The notes under the pieces were generated by a model. The model ran no database searches. It worked only from the letters and a program-made list of their open reading frames with translations, and was not told the origin of the DNA. Shown here piece by piece: positions 27,691 through 40,338 of a stretch of DNA of 64,000 nt (position 1 is the stretch's first letter; each line of letters starts with the position of its first letter). The stretch lies in NCBI RefSeq assembly GCF_008831285.2, contig NC_045149.1:19917035-19981034 (forward strand), written 5' to 3'. Source of the DNA: Nymphaea colorata. Its lineage: Eukaryota; Streptophyta; Magnoliopsida; Nymphaeales; Nymphaeaceae. The position numbers and the translations under genes were made by a program.

Positions 27691-29146
27691 TTGAGAAGTT
27701 GGTATGACAGTTGCTCACACCAGCTTATACGCCATGACAGACAACCACTTAAGTTGAATTGGAACCATTTGAGTTTGATTAAATTAAAACACTATTTTTT
27801 TAAAGTAAAAAACTAATAACAAAAAAACAGGGGAAAAAAAAAAAGACTGCAAAAATGTTTCGGTGGTTGTTTGATGGGTCCAAATCTTTGACCGACCTGA
27901 AATGATCCGACCCGTTGAAAGCCGGTGCGACGGTGCACGTTGAAGGGCAGGAAAAGGCAACCATGTTCTGTATGCTTCGGAAAAAAAAGTTGTTTTTGCA
28001 GGATGAATATCTAAAATTGAATATTACAAATGTTCCCGGAAAAAAAAAATTAAAATGAATATTTTATAAAAGTACTCTAAACAGGCTTGTTTCAACATTT
28101 TATATATAACTGTTGAAATTAAGGTGTACCTCACTTAAAACAAAGCAATTAAGCAAGTAGTAAATGATTTTATTCCATAACCATTTGTGATCCAATACAT
28201 AAAGAGTGGATTGAAAATGCAACCGATTTAATAACACAATTTGTTTCATTTGCAACTCACTTGCAATTGTTGGGGCAAGAGTTGGTAGACAACTAATCTT
28301 TATTTCGAATTCTTGTAGCGTCAACCTTTTATGTTATAAATAATAAGTCACTGATATGTAAGTTGAAGTATAACAAAGAACGAAGCAGAATTCACATGGA
28401 CGATCGGAATAGCCTCCCGCTCATTCAGAATTAAGTTAGGGAACTATTTATTGGATCTCAGTTGGATCCGGATATTCTCAATCTTAATCTCCGAAGCTGC
28501 TTTCGTTTTCAGTTCAGATGTCACACTACGATCCAAAACGCCGATGACTAGGATTAAAAGGAACCCGATCCATTTGAGTGAACCGACCATTCCCGAGCCT
28601 GCGCGAGTCGAGTTCGTTGACCCGTTAACTTGTTGGGAAATTTTTGGCGCCAGCGGGAAGCGCCTGAAACTAGAAGCGGATCACATGATGGCCTACGTCA
28701 TCGCTTTATGTTCTCGTAAAAAGATAACTGTGGGCTCGGAGAAGTTGCCATGTCGTTAGGAATTGGCCAGAGAAGATAAGCGATGATTTAACAGGTGAGG
28801 TGACCTGTCTTCTCTGCCGGCGCCTTTGATTGCGAAGTCGCCTACTTTTCCTTCCGATCGCGTCGTCCTCTTTGCTTCTGGTTGCCCTCCCTTATGGGGA
28901 GTCAACCTTTCGTTTCCCCCTTTTCCTATTTATCAAGAAATTGCAAGTCCACTTCAGGTTTTCTTTAATCCTTATTTACTGGGTCTTCTACTTCTTCTTC
29001 TAGTTGACGATGATTCGACAAGTTGTATTTAAATTTTTTGATCTACCGTTGGAGTTCAAATTTGGGGCCTTGTTTTCGTTGAAGAATGATTATGGATCTG
29101 GTGAGCTAGTGAAATCCGCAATTTGCGGTTATTTAGAGAGATTGAG

Positions 29147-32100
29147 ATGCAAAATACGAGAATTCGAGCGGTTAGCCGGACAGGTCGAGTCGATCTCCGG
29201 CATCATCCTTTGCCTACTGAGGTCGAGCCTTTGGAGTCCGATGATCCTGGGGGAAAAATGAAGGACGGAACGGTGAGGAGGTGCGAGTATCTCGCCGTCT
29301 TCTTCTTCGGAATCGGGTGCTTTTTCCTGGGAACCTACTGGAAATCCCTCGAGTTTCATGTACCGTTCGCGTTAATCGGGAACTCCCAGGACGCCGGATT
29401 CTCTATCCAGAATGACACCGAGAGGGTGGTGGGTCAGTTCTTTCAGGAGTTCCGCAGTTTGTCTGTCTCGGGGGAGAGCGGCGGAGCTCGGATCGAGCTC
29501 TGCCCCCTTCATATGGAGAATTATGTTCCCTGCCGTGATGACTTCGATAGGATTCGCAGCGTTCTGCTTCCTGGAAGGGGTAGGCGGCCGGGGAGGTATT
29601 GTCCGGATGAGAGTGATATGTGGTTCTGCTTGATTCCAGCTCCAAGGAGTTACCGGCAGCCGGTGCCGTGGCCAGAGAGCTTGAACGAGGTAACCGTTCT
29701 CCACTGGATTGTCCTTTCATCTGCAAGACTCCCAACTGAGTTCTCTAAACTGCAATTCTACTTCCTTTTCATCACAATCAAGCGTTAGAAGTGCGCAAAT
29801 GGGTATTCAAGCAAGATGCCATATAGGCTCTGCTGTAATTGAACCAGAAGATTTAAATAATTGTTTGGGATTTTTTTCAAGTTTCTTTTCTCCTAGCATA
29901 TCTAATTTGAAAGCATTTTTCATTTTGAAATTGCATAATTAATGAACCCGTCGGATAGGTGTGGATAGGGAATTTTCCTCAACCAGAACTCATAAGGCAC
30001 GCAGTCAGCAAAAAGTTGTTTGCTTCAAAGGGAGAGAAGATTAAGCGTTTGCAGAATGGAAAGGAGCATTTTCTGTTGCAGTTTTTCCATAAACTGGCTG
30101 AGGTATCTTAGATTCTTAATGTCATTTCCTTTTGTTCTTGGGTTCGGGCTATTTTCTTCATCTAGCAAGCATCTTTACTTTTTGTTGTGGAGTTCTAAAA
30201 CCGTTTTTATCCACTCAGACAGTTCCTGATGCAAAGCTTGGTGTTCGTATCAAAGCAGCTCTGGAAATTGAAGCTGGTTTCAGTGGGGTTGGTGCTGCAC
30301 TCCTTTCTCACAATGTGAACAATCTGTTTATAGCATCAGGAGACGAGCATAAAAACCAAGTGCAATTTGCTCTTGAGCGTGGAATTCCTGCTATGCTTGC
30401 AGATTTTGGGTCGGATAGGCTTCCATATCCCAGCCAAGCTTTTGATTTGATATATTGCTTGGAGTGCAATATCGACTGGGAACGTGATGGTATGCCATTG
30501 ACTTGATCTTCTTTAGTTTTAATTTTATGATTATAATTACTTTAGGATTCTAATTTAGAGTGTAATTTATAAACTTCTTAAGCATGTGGTTGATTGTTTG
30601 TTACTGTAATTATCATATGGATAATCTATAAACGGAAGTTCAATACAGTGTCCTGTAATGATTCTTAAATTACAGGAAGAATAAATGCTTTAATATAACC
30701 TGAGTCAATCCCAAAACAACTTTTACAAATACAAATTTTTAGTGTATTACGTTTTTTGCAACTGCTTCATGCACAATGTACAAGTTATTTTTATCATGTG
30801 TTCATGGTGATGCTCGGACATGCATATTTAGGCACTGACAAGTACAGGTAATACTTTAGAACTTAATAATTTTGTTTTACAATACTTAGGCCGTCTTAGA
30901 GGCTATCTTTAGGTAGAACAATTTGGACTTTGTTTCTTAATTTTAATTGTTTGACTTAATGCTACTTTATGCCATGTGACATTCATTTTCCTTGCAGCTT
31001 GCATGTTTTCATGTTCGCAGGTAGCCATATCATGTGTCCATGCATCTGCAGACTTGAAAGACTGACTCTATTATGCCATGTAGGTGGGATCCTGCTTCTT
31101 GAAGCAAATAGAATGTTGCGGGCTGGTGGTTATTTTGTTCTAGGGGTGGAACTTCCACTGAGGGAGAGAAACTTTTGGACTGGTATATCTCTATATTGTA
31201 CAAATCTCATCACATATCTCATGAGAACTGAATGTTTGTTGCAAATTTTTTACTTAAATGTTTTTCTTTTTAGCTCTCAAATGCTCCCCCAGAAAGGGGT
31301 GCCATCACATCCATTTTGTAGTTCAATAATTGTTCAGTTGAATTCATCTGAATAAAACTTTAATCTTTTGTCAGATATGAATAACATAACAGAGCGGATA
31401 TGCTGGTCACTTGTTGAAAAGCAAGAAAATATCAGGTTCTGGAAAAAGCCTTTTAACAACATTTGTTACACCAGTAGAGGTGCCGGCGCACAGCCCCCAC
31501 TCTGTGACGCGTTAGATAACCAGGATGACGTATGGTAAGTCTTGATTTCAAAAGCTAAAGTTCTTTTGCAAGCTAGCACACACACACAAACAGTCTGAAT
31601 TAGTTCAAACTTACACATGCATGGCTTACACACACACATAATTGTCAAGAATGTTTGCACTTACCTCAATATGACTGAATAGGATCGTCTATGAAAACAA
31701 TAAAAATACATGCACTGAAGCGTGTAAAAACTAATTGACAACAAATTGGTTACAGACGACACTTTTAAATACAAGGAGGCGAGTATTGATCTTCATATAT
31801 GTATGTGGCTTATTCTGGTTCTTGCTATCAGATGCTTTATTGTGGTTTTTCGTGTGAAGGTTGATGTGCCATTACAAGCCACTATTGCAATTTTAGGGAA
31901 AATGGTTACTGCAGACTTTGTTTTTCCTTCTGAGAAAGGGTTCCTCTATAAGCACCCAAAATCCTTCTTCTCCTTCTTGTATGACTGTCACTCTCAGATA
32001 ATCAAAAGCACCCTGAAGTCTGAATCAAAGTGTTAAAATCACTGAATAGATATCAATAGTTTGCATAAGTGACTTTATGCGGATTAATATGGAATCTCTC

Positions 32101-33050
32101 ATGTCATATTCGTTCAAGTTGTTTTTCAGGTATGTGAAGTTGAAGAACTGCATTACTCCACTACCTCAGCATGCCGTGATAACCTCTCCACTGAAGCAAT
32201 TAACTTCTTACTTTTCTGTACCAAATCGTTTGAATGATGTGGAGATAGAAACCCATTTGTCAAAGTCCATGACATTCAAAGCCGAAGCAAGCTATTGGAG
32301 GATGGTAGTAAATGGTTATCTTAGCCATCTTGGATGGAAAGATTTTAAGTTCCAAAATGTGATGGATATGCGGGCAGGCTTTGGAGGGTATGTGCTTTTC
32401 CTATTCTATTTTGCAAATTTAGGATCATTAGCATATAATTTTAATATGAAACTTTGGAAGTACCTAAAAAGTTCAGAGTCAGTTCGTTAATGCATTTGAA
32501 AATTTAGCACTAGGTTCTGACGTTTGACGTACGCCAACTCTTCAAAATGGTCCTCTAGTGATAGAAATGCATAATATTCATTGAGAACTCCCTTCCTTTT
32601 GTCATTATTTTTAATGTAATTACCATTTTACATCTCTCTCTCCCTCTTTTGCTCTCTCACATCGACCCCTTGTTGCTGTTCCAGATTTGCAGCAGCATTA
32701 TATCAGACAGGCATGAAGTGCTGGGTGATGAATGTGGTTCCTATAAGTGGGCCCAACACACTTCCTGTAATTTATGATCAAGGATTTATTGGTGCCATCC
32801 ATGATTGGTACTGCTTCTGCTTATAATGCACATTTTCCAAGACATTTCTTTTATTTGGCACTAATGACATTTGTTCCATAAATAGGTGTGAGCCCTTTGA
32901 TACATATCCACGAACTTATGATCTTATCCATGCGGCGGGAGTTTTCTCTGCAGAGAATAAGAGGTAATTTAATTATTCATTCTCAAGAAGTGTGTATGAA
33001 GGTCACCTACAGGCACCCTCTGCCTGTCTCTATGTGTTTCTTTTGTGTGC

Positions 33051-33081
<31 letters not shown>

Positions 33082-33417
33082 GTAATCGATTCCCTTTTAA
33101 ACCCATTCTCTTTTCTCCGTTTGGCCAATTGGCTTCGTGGAGTTGTCAGTGTTAATATCACTTCCTGTTTAAAATGGTGATGCAAATGACTTTTCCTTGA
33201 CTCCTTCAGATGTGAGAAGATAGTGATTCTAATCGAAATGGATCGGATCTTACGTCCTGGTGGACGGGCTTACATAAGGGACTCACGTTCCATCCTCGCA
33301 GAAGTTGAAGTGCTAGCAAAGCTGGTTGGATGGAAAGCGGTGATGGTCAAGACACATGAAGGAATTTATGGCGACTCAATGGTTTTGATTTGCCAAAAGT
33401 TTTTTCTACATCTCTAA
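29147..33417 (+). CDS. PMT10/11/12-like putative Golgi methyltransferase (DUF248 family)
   Basis: Predicted type II Golgi membrane methyltransferase of the plant PMT family, implicated in methylation of wall polysaccharides such as pectin. Nine exons, all GT-AG: 29147-29689, 29959-30102, 30219-30489, 31084-31182, 31375-31534, 32130-32387, 32685-32807, 32886-32963, 33210-33417. Together they give an unbroken 627-aa protein. A short basic tail is followed by one membrane anchor (about residues 46-62: [15 protein letters not shown]). Family blocks follow: [60 protein letters not shown] (about 320-337), [51 protein letters not shown] and [10 protein letters not shown] (about 568-577). The closest recalled pattern is Arabidopsis PMT11/12. 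It is odd in SAM motif I, which reads LEIEAG (244-249) instead of the usual LDxGxG. It is shorter than most relatives. The start is chosen at the first in-frame ATG; a second Met at residue 38 is possible. Confidence 0.9.
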
Positions 33418-36400
33418 TAGTTGTCATAGTGTCATGGGGTGTTACAATCAGGAGAATATAAACAGATGGCGAGGCAGTTGGATGCAATTTTTTCTCCCGA
33501 TTGTTCCTGAAACAGAGCAAAGAATCACACGGGTTGTATAATTGATCGTATTTGCCAATTATTTACTAACATGATGGAATGAAAATCAATAAGAGCGAAG
33601 GCACGGTTGATTCAATTTCTTTTGCTCAATCCATGTCGCTTATGTGAATTTCACCATGCGTTCTGGCTATGCATCACTGATATTTCATTCAAATTTCTTA
33701 CTGCAGAAGACAAACATGTGATAAAAGGAAGTTTGATGACAAGGGTGAGGTTGACTACCAAGAGGACAACACTATGGGAAAGCTCAAATTGTATAATGAC
33801 AAAGTTCAAAATTAATCAAGCATCTTCTACCTGATGTCCTGCATATTCCCTTCTTACTGCCTGCTCGCCACCCTATGATTTAAAAAGACTTGTGCAAGCA
33901 AGAATCCAAGAGTTTAACGCAATTGGAAGAGGGTACTGAACCTATTGAAAGCTCCTTATGGGTTCAATCCGTATTACATCCTCTTGCTAACTAGAGAAGT
34001 TTGTAGACGGATATTTCGGTAAGGGTTACAGAGGTTCTTAAATTAGAGTGTCGGCTGCTGCGGTCACAGCCTGATGCTGGATTCGTATGTACACCTTGTC
34101 TAGAGAACGTGTGGTCCTTCATATAAAGTACATAATTCCACCGAGCCGAAGATGATCCACTTGATGTGGGTCTGTTGGAGCCGACTGAAACTAGTGTAAT
34201 GTCTCGGACCTAGCAAGCAACGGTTAGCAGGTCACATAACTCCAACTTGAATCTGGCTGAACCTGATTAAGCACTCCCCAATCTTGTCATATGATGAATG
34301 AATTGATTCCTTGCTAGAAGCTCACCCCAAGTTTGTTCCAGTTTTGGTAATTGTGAAATCATGCACTGCGCTGCTTAGTGCCCTTGCTTGCCTCTCTCCT
34401 GTTTATTATGTTGCGTCTGATGGAGGCAGATCTGCAGGGGTAAACACCAATGCGACTAGGGATGGTAGCCTCTTCACGCTTTCTTTAATGGCGATACAAA
34501 ATTAAGCTAGGATGGCCACCATTTGTTCTTCCTGTTCCTGGAACACGATGAAGAGGGCATCTTGTTCCTGGAAGAATCAATCACTTCTAATTCTTAGCAT
34601 AACCCGCCCACCACTACACCAATCCTTTTGAGAGGAGCATGTTTTACCGGATGTCATAAAGCCTATCAATGCTTGAACTTCAACATCAAAGCTTAAACAT
34701 CCTTTAATTTGGAAAGTTTCTGGAAGCAGCACCCATGCTCACGTATTTTCTTTCCACAAACCCAAGTTGGCAACTTATTAGCGAGCATACATATAGCTCA
34801 GTTATGCATTATTACCGACAGTTTTTATGATTTTCTGAAAAAGCTAAGTGCTTATTTGTGGTAGTTGAAAAGTTGAGGGCCTACTTGTTATTGGATTGAA
34901 GGTTAGGTTGTCTTTTGTAATTTTTTCTAAACAAAATGTATACTTTAAAATTTTATATATATATTTTTTGGTCTTCTTAGAAGAACTTTTTTTTTATTTA
35001 TTTATTTAGATAGAAATATTTTGGTCTTTACAGGATCCATGATTTGTTTTGCATAAGGGTGTGCACAGTTTCAGCATTTTGCTTACATAAGGTTAGGAGA
35101 TTGTGACTTCAGACACATGGATTGAAACTAAATTGTATGATCTTTATTGAATATTTAGTATTTATTAATTAAAGTTTAAACAACAAAAGCAAGTTGGTAA
35201 ATACAGCCAAAAATTAGGTTTTGAAGGAAAAACCAGGTTTTATACTTCAATCGAGAATTGAATTTGTACGAAACTCAATTTTAACAAAAATCTGGTTTTC
35301 ATAAGAAACTTGCATCTTCCCCCTCCTAGTTTTTTAAGTGAAACTTATTTTTATTTTTTTTTGGTCATTTAAACATATAAACCAAGTTTTAAAAATTGAG
35401 TGTTTGATCATGTTAACTGTTACAAAACATATAAAATCAAGCTTTTTGAAAGAGTCATCCAAATGCCATTTGAAGACGTTTGATGTAGGAGTGCGTTTGA
35501 TCAGCATAGAATAAAGTTTCGAAAAAATGTCCGCTACATGTAAAATCTTAATATAAAATCTCAAAAAGTTTCCAGGTATCAACAATGGAAAAGAAAGAAC
35601 AACAAGTGGAGAATAAATTTTCTTTCAGATTCGTCCTTTATTCTGAACTTACCCTGAACTTTATACAGCTCAAGAAGCCAGAAATGAGTGGAATATCTAT
35701 TCATTTTTCAATCGAACTTCGTATAACTGACAACACTAGATTTTTAAAGTTTAGATTATTGGTTGAACCAATTGATTCTATGATGATCAAACATTAGATT
35801 GTATCTGCCATTGAGATGCATAAAAAGTTGAGACACCATTTAGTATTATTCTCTGTGCGCAACATACTGTAAAAAAAAAAATCACATTAAAGGAAATTAT
35901 AAAAGAGAAAAACTAGTTGTTGTTCTGATGCCAGTCTAGCTATCGAAAATGTGCATAAATAAGATTTAGAAATATGTTAACCATGTGGACAAGATTTTCA
36001 TGATTCAAAGGCATGCAGATCCACTACTTAATGGGTCTATTAATTTCTTGGCACAGATAAGATTGTGTGAATTCTGGTGATTTACGGCTTTTAGAACTTC
36101 ATGGTTGGGTTGTAAAAAATCAAATTTAGATATCCAAATGAACTGAGTTTGTAATCAATTTATTGAGTTTCGGTTTATGTAGATAACATAGTTATTATCA
36201 CAAATTGATAACAAAGAGAAATTCTCATAATGGATTTTGGATCCCATCCAAGATTTTCATATAATTTTCTAGAGCCACCAATTCCATCACCAATGGTTCC
36301 TTCACTGCCTAGAGACCATGTCAAGGAACTGCAACTGAACTAAGAGTTATGAACATTAGATAAAATATAAAAAAAATCAGTACAACACTGAAAGAATTTC

Positions 36401-36670
36401 ATTCTGTTTTTGCCATATTACATCAAAAACATTCTCCATTGTTTACACAATGAAAATACAAAATCAACTCAGTCATCCTTTTTAGGACTCCATCGTTTTT
36501 TATAATGCATTTGTTGGCCACGATGCTCTAAAATTTTCCAATCATCCCTAAAAAAATGAAGGAAAAGGAGGAAGAAAGATTATATTAACAGGCACAAGGA
36601 TATTACAGAAGCAAAGAAGAGGGATGCTGAGACAGAGAAAGAAAGAAAAAAAGAAACCTTTGGCTTTCGT
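33418..36670. other. Intergenic region between PMT and CSLD in unit 1; site of the missing M20 gene
   Basis: 33,418 to about 33,640 is PMT 3' flank. 33,640-34,821 aligns with the PMT relic downstream region of unit 2 (46,550-48,388). At 34,821/34,822 the alignment jumps to unit 2 position 54,618, so the 6.2-kb segment carrying the M20 gene is absent here. 34,822-36,670 aligns with the CSLD 3' flank of unit 2. No open frame with a recognised domain was found. Confidence 0.75.
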
Positions 36671-39600
36671 TTAAACCTCTATGCTGCCACCTGAAGATTG
36701 AGTTGAATCAGTGGGAGGACTAATGGTGATCCAGAGCAAGGAGATGATGATGGCAACCAATCCAGACCAGACGTAGACGATGGTGGGCATTCTTCCCCTC
36801 CTTCCCATCAACCCCTTGGCAAAGGGATACATGTGAGCAAGCACCCAGAAGCTGAAGAACACCCCACCGAGCAGCTTGTTCCACTGCGGTATCGTGCTGT
36901 AGATCGTCCTGGAGAACCCGATGGCGACGGCGACGAGGTTGACGACGATGATGGTGAGGGGGGGAATGAAGAGGCTGGTCCACTTCACCACGTAGAGATC
37001 GGCATAGATGTCTTCCTCGTCCTCCGCCGCCGATTTAGAGGTGAGCTTGAAGGAGATCTCAATTCCGGCGACCACCTTAAGCAGTCCCTGCAGCACGGCC
37101 GCCAGGTGGGCGCTGGTGCCGCCTATGAGCCAGAACTGCTCGTTGCGCCACCACTCCTCGAGGCCGATGCCCGACCACTTGACCTCTAGGAGGGAGAGCA
37201 TGGTGAGGGTGAGGGTGATGACGAGGAGGTAGGAGAGGAAGGCGATATTGAGGTTCTGGACGATGAAGTGGCCGGAGAAGAGGGAGAGGGCCGGGAGGAA
37301 GCAGTAGACGATGAGGAAGATGGAGGTGAAGGGGTAGACACAGACGTTGAGGTAGGCGAGGCGCTGCAGGAACTTCATGCGCGAGCTGGCGAAGAGCGCG
37401 TTGTTGCGCGAGAAGAAGATCTCGATCGACCCCGTCGCCCACCGCAGCACCTGGTGCAGCCGGTCCGTCAAGTTGATCGGCGCCGTGCCGCGGAAGGCGT
37501 CGCGCTTCGTGATGCAATAGATGGACCGCCACCCGCGGTTGTGCATCCGGTAGCCGGTGACGACGTCCTCGGTGACGGAGCCGTAAATCCAGCCGACGCG
37601 GTCTCCCCACTCCGTCTTGTCCTCGTACCAGCACGAGATGACAGAGACGGCCTCCGCCACGGTGTTGGCGTCGAGGGGCTGCCGCGGCAGGAGTAGCGCG
37701 CCGGCCGGCCGGCCGTTTTTCACGACTGGGTGGTCCTGGAGAGGGCGGGCCTGGAACTCGGCCACCGGGATGGAGTCCGCGAAGAGGGCAGAGTTGCCGA
37801 AGCGCTTGGGAAGCTCGGCACGCGCCGCGTTGAGGAGCTCGACGTCGGGGCCGAGGGCCGGGTCGATGGCATTGAACATGGAGGAGCACAGGGAGGGGGC
37901 GTGGAGGGGGTGCTTGCTCTGGCCGAAGGTGCCGATGTACTCGTAAGCGCGGGGAGGGTCGAAGCCGTAAACAGCGAAGCGGCGGAAGAAGCAGCCGGTG
38001 CCGACGTAGACGGGGCCCTGCAGGCCATCGAGGGCGCGCATGTTGCCGTCGAAGAAGACGGTGTTGTGGTTGGCGTAGCGGTCGGATGGGTCGATGCCTT
38101 CGAATCGCTGCGGAAATTGGACGTAGCAGATCCGGTCGCCGCCGCGGTCCATCATGAAGCAGACGCCCTCCCGGAGCGCCTGAGAGTTGTAGATGTAGTG
38201 GTCGCAGTCGAGGTTCAGGATGAAGGGGCCATTGGAAAGAATGGCCGAGGCGCGCACCATGGCGTTCATGGCACCGGCTTTCTTGTTGTGGTCGTAGCCG
38301 GGGCGCTTTTCGCGGGAGACGTACACAAACATGGGCACCCGCACGTCCACCCCCGACAGGTCGATGATCTTCTCGTCCGACGACCCGTACACTGGATCGG
38401 GACTCGGCACTTTGGACATCACCTGTGTCATAGGCCGATCAACCAGAATGTCTAATTGATAGGAGATCCCAAATGATTTGATGGGTACCCACTACCCAGT
38501 GAATTTTTTGACTTCCAAATCAAATCATAGTTGGTATAATTGGGATGTTCGAGAAAGAATCAGTATGAAATTACTGATTCGATAATCAATCACTTGTTCT
38601 AATAAATCAGATTTACATGTGGAGACTTTCCATGTTAGTTTTCGACTTGAAAATTAAGATCTTCAAAAAATTCTGCTTCACTTATTCCAGGAATTCATAT
38701 ACTTCCTACTTTAGCTCTTGAGTTGGTTCGTGGTATTTACCTGAAGAATGCCAGCATGGTCACCTTTACTATGATCTTTCGAGGGGGCAAGCCAAGTGCC
38801 AGGCCAATGAGAACCGTCGGCCATCCACGTCGCCTTAAGAACCTTGACAGCACCTTCTTCATCACCACCACCACCAGCAGCAGCGGCTTTTCTCTCTTCT
38901 CTCTTGTTATAGGCATCAGACCTCCTCCTGATGGCATCGGGGAGGCCATTGATCCTCACCTTGAACTCATCATACTCGCGCTTGAGCCTCCTCCTGTCCT
39001 TGACGAAGTCCTGATCCTTCTTGAACTTGGTCGGGTCGCCCTTCTGGGAGAAGTAGCTGTCGGGGTTCCGGGGCTCGATGTTGTGCTTTCGGCAGAAAGG
39101 GACCCACACCTCGGCGAACACCATTGCCTCCGCCATGGCCTCAAAGGTGAGGAGGCTGCCGCCGTCGTCGGAGATGTAGCAGGCGAGCTTCTCGATGGGG
39201 TAATTGACGGCGAGGATGGAGAGGATGGTGTTGGCTGTCACAAGAGGGGGCTCCTTCTCCGGGTCGGCGGTGGAGACGAAGACGTCGATGCCAGGGAGGT
39301 CAGAGCGGCCGGTTGGGTTGGAGGGAGAGGGGGACTCGAACTTGTCTTGGAGGGCGGCCAGGTCGGTGGCGCGGTTGATGGGGTTGAGCTTAGGCATCTG
39401 GTCCAGCACCCACGAGAAGGCGAACCAGATCTCGCAGACGATGGACATTCCCCACAGCCACATGGCATCGGGATTCGGGTGGCTCACCCGCCATGCCAGA
39501 AAGAACATCAGCACTACCAACCGTATCATGATCAACAGCCTGCTTATCGTTTGCATGAGTTTACGTTAACAACAATAAAAATAATAAATTCAGTGTGGAT

Positions 39601-40338
39601 CATAATGGCTTTGGAGTTTGAAAAATATAGTTGCTATAGCGTAAATTTTTCGAGTTTAAATGCTTCTTCAATTTTGACGATTCAAGCTTTACTTTTTTCT
39701 TGACTAATTTGATTCAATCTGGCGGAAACTCTTAAATCATTTTATCTAAATCATTTTAGCCAAACGATGCAATGGAGAAGCAGGAAGAACTGCCGACAAA
39801 TAATCTTGGCTCACCTGTATGGGCTTAGAATTGAAGGTGGAATGGGGATCTTCCTAGTCAAAGGTTTCCAAGGCTTGTCCAAGAAATCAGCCATGCTCAC
39901 GTTCATAGCATCATCGTCGACAACGCCGGCGCCTGCGCGGGCGCCGTACCCACCAGCTTCGCCGGAGGGCCAGAAGGCATTCCCTATACCATAGGTTCCC
40001 TTCGTCTCAAACAGCCAGCGGTTGTGGTCGAAGTCGTTGGTCTGGCTTCTCAGCAGTATCGACTTATTATTTGACTTCATGACCGACATCCGACGGTCCA
40101 TCTTACCACTGGGCTCGCCGCCCGCGCCGTCCTCGCCTGCAGCCCCCCTGCCACCTTCTCCGCCTAGGTGGGATGAGCTCGAGCCATACGCCGGCTGGGC
40201 TTCCTCGGCCTTCACCGCTGAGTACTGGTCTTGGAACATGGGTTGGTTGTCCGGCGTCGGCGGCATCATTACTGTGTAGCTGACGAAGTCGGAGGAGGAG
40301 AAGTCGCCGGAGAGGCTGTCGTCACGGTTGAGGCTCAT
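36671..40338 (-). CDS. CSLD5-like cellulose-synthase-like D protein, RING-less, N-terminus disrupted
   Basis: Predicted Golgi multi-pass GT2 glycosyltransferase of the CSLD family (beta-glucan/mannan-type backbone synthesis; family roles in cell plate and tip growth). Three exons: 40338-39815, 39539-38741, 38422-36671, GT-AG, giving 1,024 aa from MSLNRDD. Catalytic set intact: DDGG (D299-D300), DCD (D513, D515), TED (725-727) and QVLRW (765-769). Two membrane segments lie near residues 176-220 and about six near the C-terminus. [24 protein letters not shown] and the [10 protein letters not shown] region resemble CSLD5 more than other CSLDs. The N-terminal RING-type Cys cluster found in CSLDs is absent; the chain runs from VKAEEAQ through Gly-rich sequence to [15 protein letters not shown]. 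Upstream of MSLN the frame stays open (KFARRTSSGRV) but the likely original ATG at 40,436 is one base out of frame. The exons are strongly GC-rich, which produces long antisense shadow frames. Confidence 0.92.

Larger units (their letters stand above)
23294..29146. other. Left non-coding part of unit 1, upstream of PMT
   Basis: No gene was recognised in this stretch. Blocks 23,294-23,720 and 24,785-27,080 recur in unit 2. The part from 23,720 to 24,785, with the tRNA-like fragment, and most of 27,080-28,795 are specific to unit 1. Near 27,490 and 25,337 there are GGCGGAG(C/T)-type fragments of the hAT-like family. The segment 28,800-29,146 is the PMT 5' flank; an upstream ATG at 29,010 opens a frame that overlaps the PMT start, so translation control by an upstream ORF is possible but untested. 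Confidence 0.5.

Noticed and set aside
37077-38455. Long open frames on the plus strand and in other frames across the CSLD exons (up to 270 aa)
   Set aside because: These are compositional shadows of GC-rich CSLD codons (Arg/Pro/His/Gly-rich, no domains) and recur as shadows in the pseudogene.
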